This document shows, piece after piece, positions 62,280-64,000 of a stretch of DNA of 64,000 nt (positions are counted from its first letter, which is position 1; every line of letters begins with the position of its first letter). The notes under the pieces were generated by a model. The model was not told the origin of the DNA, searched no databases, and saw only the letters and a program-made list of their open reading frames with translations. The stretch comes from UBA2031 sp037189985 (GTDB taxonomy: Bacteria; Pseudomonadota; Gammaproteobacteria; Pseudomonadales; Moraxellaceae). The position numbers and the translations under genes are program-made. The stretch covers positions 124,001-188,000 of the forward strand of contig JBBCJX010000034.1 of assembly GCA_037189985.1 (NCBI GenBank). The letters are read 5' to 3'.

Positions 62280-62852
62280 ATGGCTATGAAGCATTCTGCA
62301 ATACAACAACCCCCGCCCAAGCGATCTTTGCGTCGGCAGGCTGGGGTTACTCTGGTCGAGGTCATGATTGCGATGGTAGTGACCACCGCCGGATTGCTCG
62401 GTTTTGCCGGCCTGCAGACCCGTGCTCTGAGTGCCACGGAAGATGCCTACCTTCGCACCACAGCCATGGGTCTTGCACAGGATATGCTCGAGCGTATGCG
62501 GATCAACGGTGTGAGTATTGATCAGCAGTCCTTTGCCACGAGCGCTCCCGGTTATTCTGCTTACTCCTCTGAAACAGCGTGGGGTGGGGCTCCACCGCTT
62601 CCCGTCCTTAAATGCGTCAATGCGTCGGCAAACTGCACACCTGCCCAAATGGCGGCGGCAGATGTTGAGCAGTTGCGACTTCGGGCGGCAAGCATGTTGC
62701 CGTCGGGCAACATGCTGATGCGAGGTGCGTGTTCCACGAGCCAAGCCTGTGTGTATGTTGCCTGGGGCGACACTACGGCGAGCGACTGTGCGGATGAGTA
62801 CGGCGCCACCGGCACATTGCCACGGCAATGTGTGGTGGCGCAGGGGATGTGA
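62280..62852 (+). CDS. pilV: Type IV pilus minor pilin PilV
   Basis: Minor pilin of 190 residues. A basic leader of 21 residues precedes 'RRQAGVTLVEVMIAMVVTTA', with cleavage after Gly and Glu at mature position 5. 'LRTTAMGLAQDMLERMR' is a PilV family hallmark. Four cysteines in the C-terminal half could form disulfides. It is 16 bases after fimT and two bases before pilW. Confidence 0.92.
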   Translation: MAMKHSAIQQPPPKRSLRRQAGVTLVEVMIAMVVTTAGLLGFAGLQTRALSATEDAYLRTTAMGLAQDMLERMRINGVSIDQQSFATSAPGYSAYSSETAWGGAPPLPVLKCVNASANCTPAQMAAADVEQLRLRAASMLPSGNMLMRGACSTSQACVYVAWGDTTASDCADEYGATGTLPRQCVVAQGM

Positions 62853-62854
62853 TC

Positions 62855-63814
62855 ATGAATACGCGAGCCATCCTCCCCAAACGCCAGAGCCGCTTTTACC
62901 AGCAGGGCATGAATCTGGTCGAAATCATGGTTGCCATGACTCTCGGGCTGGTGCTGGTGGGAGGGGCGGGGCAGATTTTCCTGTCCAATACCCAGGCTTT
63001 CCGCCTGCAGGACAGTGTATCCAACCTCCAGCAGTCCGGCCGCCTTGTCATGGAAATGATGTTGGCTGACATTCGCCGTGCGGGTCTTGATATACCCAAG
63101 CTGAATGCTGCCAACAGCATCATTGGACGCGAGGGCTCGGCAGCAGCAGCCGGCATCGCCGGGCTGTTGCAAAACAGCGATGAAATCACTGTGGCCTATG
63201 TGGCTCCCGAAGACATGACGGACTGCGAAGGCAATCCTGCCGTCGCTGGGACCACCGTCCGCAACCGTTATTTTGTCCGCCAGGACGGCAACCCCAATAT
63301 CGCTGCCCTGTTTTGCGCGGGGGCGGTCACAGCTATTGGTGCAACAACTGCCGTCATGCCCTCTACGGCGGCCAACGCGGGTACGGCGCTCCTGCGAGGC
63401 GTGGAAAGCCTGCAGATTATTTACGGCGTCGCCCCGACGACCAATTACGTCAGCAATGGTTATGCCAGTCCTGCTCGTTATGTGTCAGCCACGCCGACGC
63501 TCACCGCCGCCATCTCACCTGCACCCCCGGGGTGTTCCCCCCTCCCTACGTTGCCTCCCCCCGGGTGCCGCACTCCGGTAGAGGTTGGCGCCGTGCAGGT
63601 GGCTCTGTTGGTGCGTACCGAGGTGGGCATAGCAGGTGTGAGTGCTCCGGGAGCTGCCATTCGGGTAATGGGTGGGACCAACGTAACAGGTGCTCCGCCA
63701 GTAGCGGCGGCCACGCTGGCCGCTGTCACTGTCAATGGCCAGTTCCCGGTACATCGTCTTTTTGCAGGAACGGCGGCTGTCCGCAATGCCGCGGCAACCA
63801 CTTTCACCCCGTAG
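62855..63814 (+). CDS. pilW: Type IV pilus assembly minor pilin PilW
   Basis: Minor pilin of 319 residues starting at ATG 62855 (GGGGA upstream). The prepilin site is in 'QQGMNLVEIMVAMTLGLVLV'. 'GRLVMEMMLADIRRAGLDIP' is the usual PilW segment after the helix. The rest is a long beta-rich, Ala/Thr/Gly-rich domain with a Pro-rich stretch near residues 220-240. It is part of the priming complex with PilV and PilX. Confidence 0.91.
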   Translation: MNTRAILPKRQSRFYQQGMNLVEIMVAMTLGLVLVGGAGQIFLSNTQAFRLQDSVSNLQQSGRLVMEMMLADIRRAGLDIPKLNAANSIIGREGSAAAAGIAGLLQNSDEITVAYVAPEDMTDCEGNPAVAGTTVRNRYFVRQDGNPNIAALFCAGAVTAIGATTAVMPSTAANAGTALLRGVESLQIIYGVAPTTNYVSNGYASPARYVSATPTLTAAISPAPPGCSPLPTLPPPGCRTPVEVGAVQVALLVRTEVGIAGVSAPGAAIRVMGGTNVTGAPPVAAATLAAVTVNGQFPVHRLFAGTAAVRNAAATTFTP

Positions 63815-63834
63815 GGTCGGGCAGGACAAACATC

Positions 63835-64000
63835 ATGAAACACATTGTCAGAACTTCACCGCATGTTCCTCGCCGCAGTGTAGAGGCAGGTGTGGCGCTT
63901 TTTACCTGTCTGATGATTTTGCTGGTGCTGTCACTGCTGGGTGTGACAGCCATGCGGATGATGGCAGGCCAGTCACAAATGGCCGCCGGTTCACTGGGGG
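63835..64000 (+). CDS. pilX: Type IV pilus minor pilin PilX, cut by window end
   Basis: Only the first 55 residues are present. The ATG at 63835 gives 'MKHIVRTSPHVPRRSVEAG', then the hydrophobic segment 'VALFTCLMILLVLSLLGVTA' and 'MRMMAGQSQMAAGSLG', the PilX N-terminal pattern. The Glu at mature position 5 is missing, as in other PilX/GspK tip pilins. It follows pilW by 20 bases. The frame is open at the last base of the window. Confidence 0.85.
   Translation, partial: MKHIVRTSPHVPRRSVEAGVALFTCLMILLVLSLLGVTAMRMMAGQSQMAAGSLG

Noticed and set aside
1..64000. CRISPR array or phage defence system
   Set aside because: No regularly spaced repeats, cas genes, restriction or toxin-antitoxin genes were seen anywhere in the window.

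Overview
The window looks like a chromosome segment of a GC-rich (by eye about 60 % GC) gammaproteobacterium, most likely in the order Pseudomonadales. This rests on gene order: dusB-fis-purH-purD, a DUF3426 protein-prmA-accC-accB-aroQ, coxB-coxA-ctaG-coxC-SURF1-ctaA-ctaB, tRNA-Pro/ispB/rplU-rpmA-obgE-proB, and rpsT-murJ-ribF-ileS-lspA-fkpB-ispH-fimT-pilV-pilW-pilX are arranged much as I recall them from Pseudomonas and relatives. That comparison is from memory, and the genus is not determined. I saw no transposase, integrase, phage gene or CRISPR array.

Layout. (1) 1-7150: an RND efflux operon on the minus strand (membrane fusion protein, pump, outer-membrane channel; the channel is cut by the window start) with a divergent LysR regulator, resembling MexEF-OprN/MexT. 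It ends in two REP-like palindromes and a bidirectional terminator. (2) 7154-19768: a minus-strand block of central metabolism and information genes: maeB, purD, purH, fis, dusB, a zinc-ribbon/DUF3426 membrane protein, prmA, accC, accB, aroQ and a short membrane thioredoxin. (3) 19999-29717: a DUF2333 protein, then the aa3-type cytochrome c oxidase cluster with assembly and heme A genes. (4) 29902-38266: lemA with a long M48 peptidase, a cold-shock protein, a COG3146 protein, a membrane protein with a C-terminal cold-shock domain, a nitroreductase, an alpha/beta hydrolase, rhlB and a rhodanese. (5) 38334-43685: an acetate module, with a LysR gene divergent from DUF485-actP-acs. (6) 43760-45784: a membrane protein of the 'SpecificRecomb' family, then tRNA-Pro(CGG). 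(7) 46072-52776: ispB, divergent from rplU-rpmA-obgE-proB, then an LpxR-like outer-membrane protein, an EamA exporter and rpsT. (8) 52868-61387: rsuA, then murJ-ribF-ileS-lspA-fkpB-ispH. (9) 61649-64000: the start of a minor-pilin cluster, cut by the window end in pilX.

How the parts connect: malic enzyme, acetyl-CoA carboxylase, acetate uptake and acetyl-CoA synthetase all meet at acetyl-CoA. The cox cluster carries the oxidase with Cox11 and SURF1 assembly factors and heme O/A synthesis. ileS, lspA, murJ and lpxR serve translation and envelope construction. Most of the window is ordinary core chromosome. The least usual items are the membrane-anchored cold-shock-domain protein, a structured leader upstream of coxB, direct repeats upstream of accB, a terminator-like hairpin between the rpsT promoter and rpsT, and a short thioredoxin protein where dsbD is expected.
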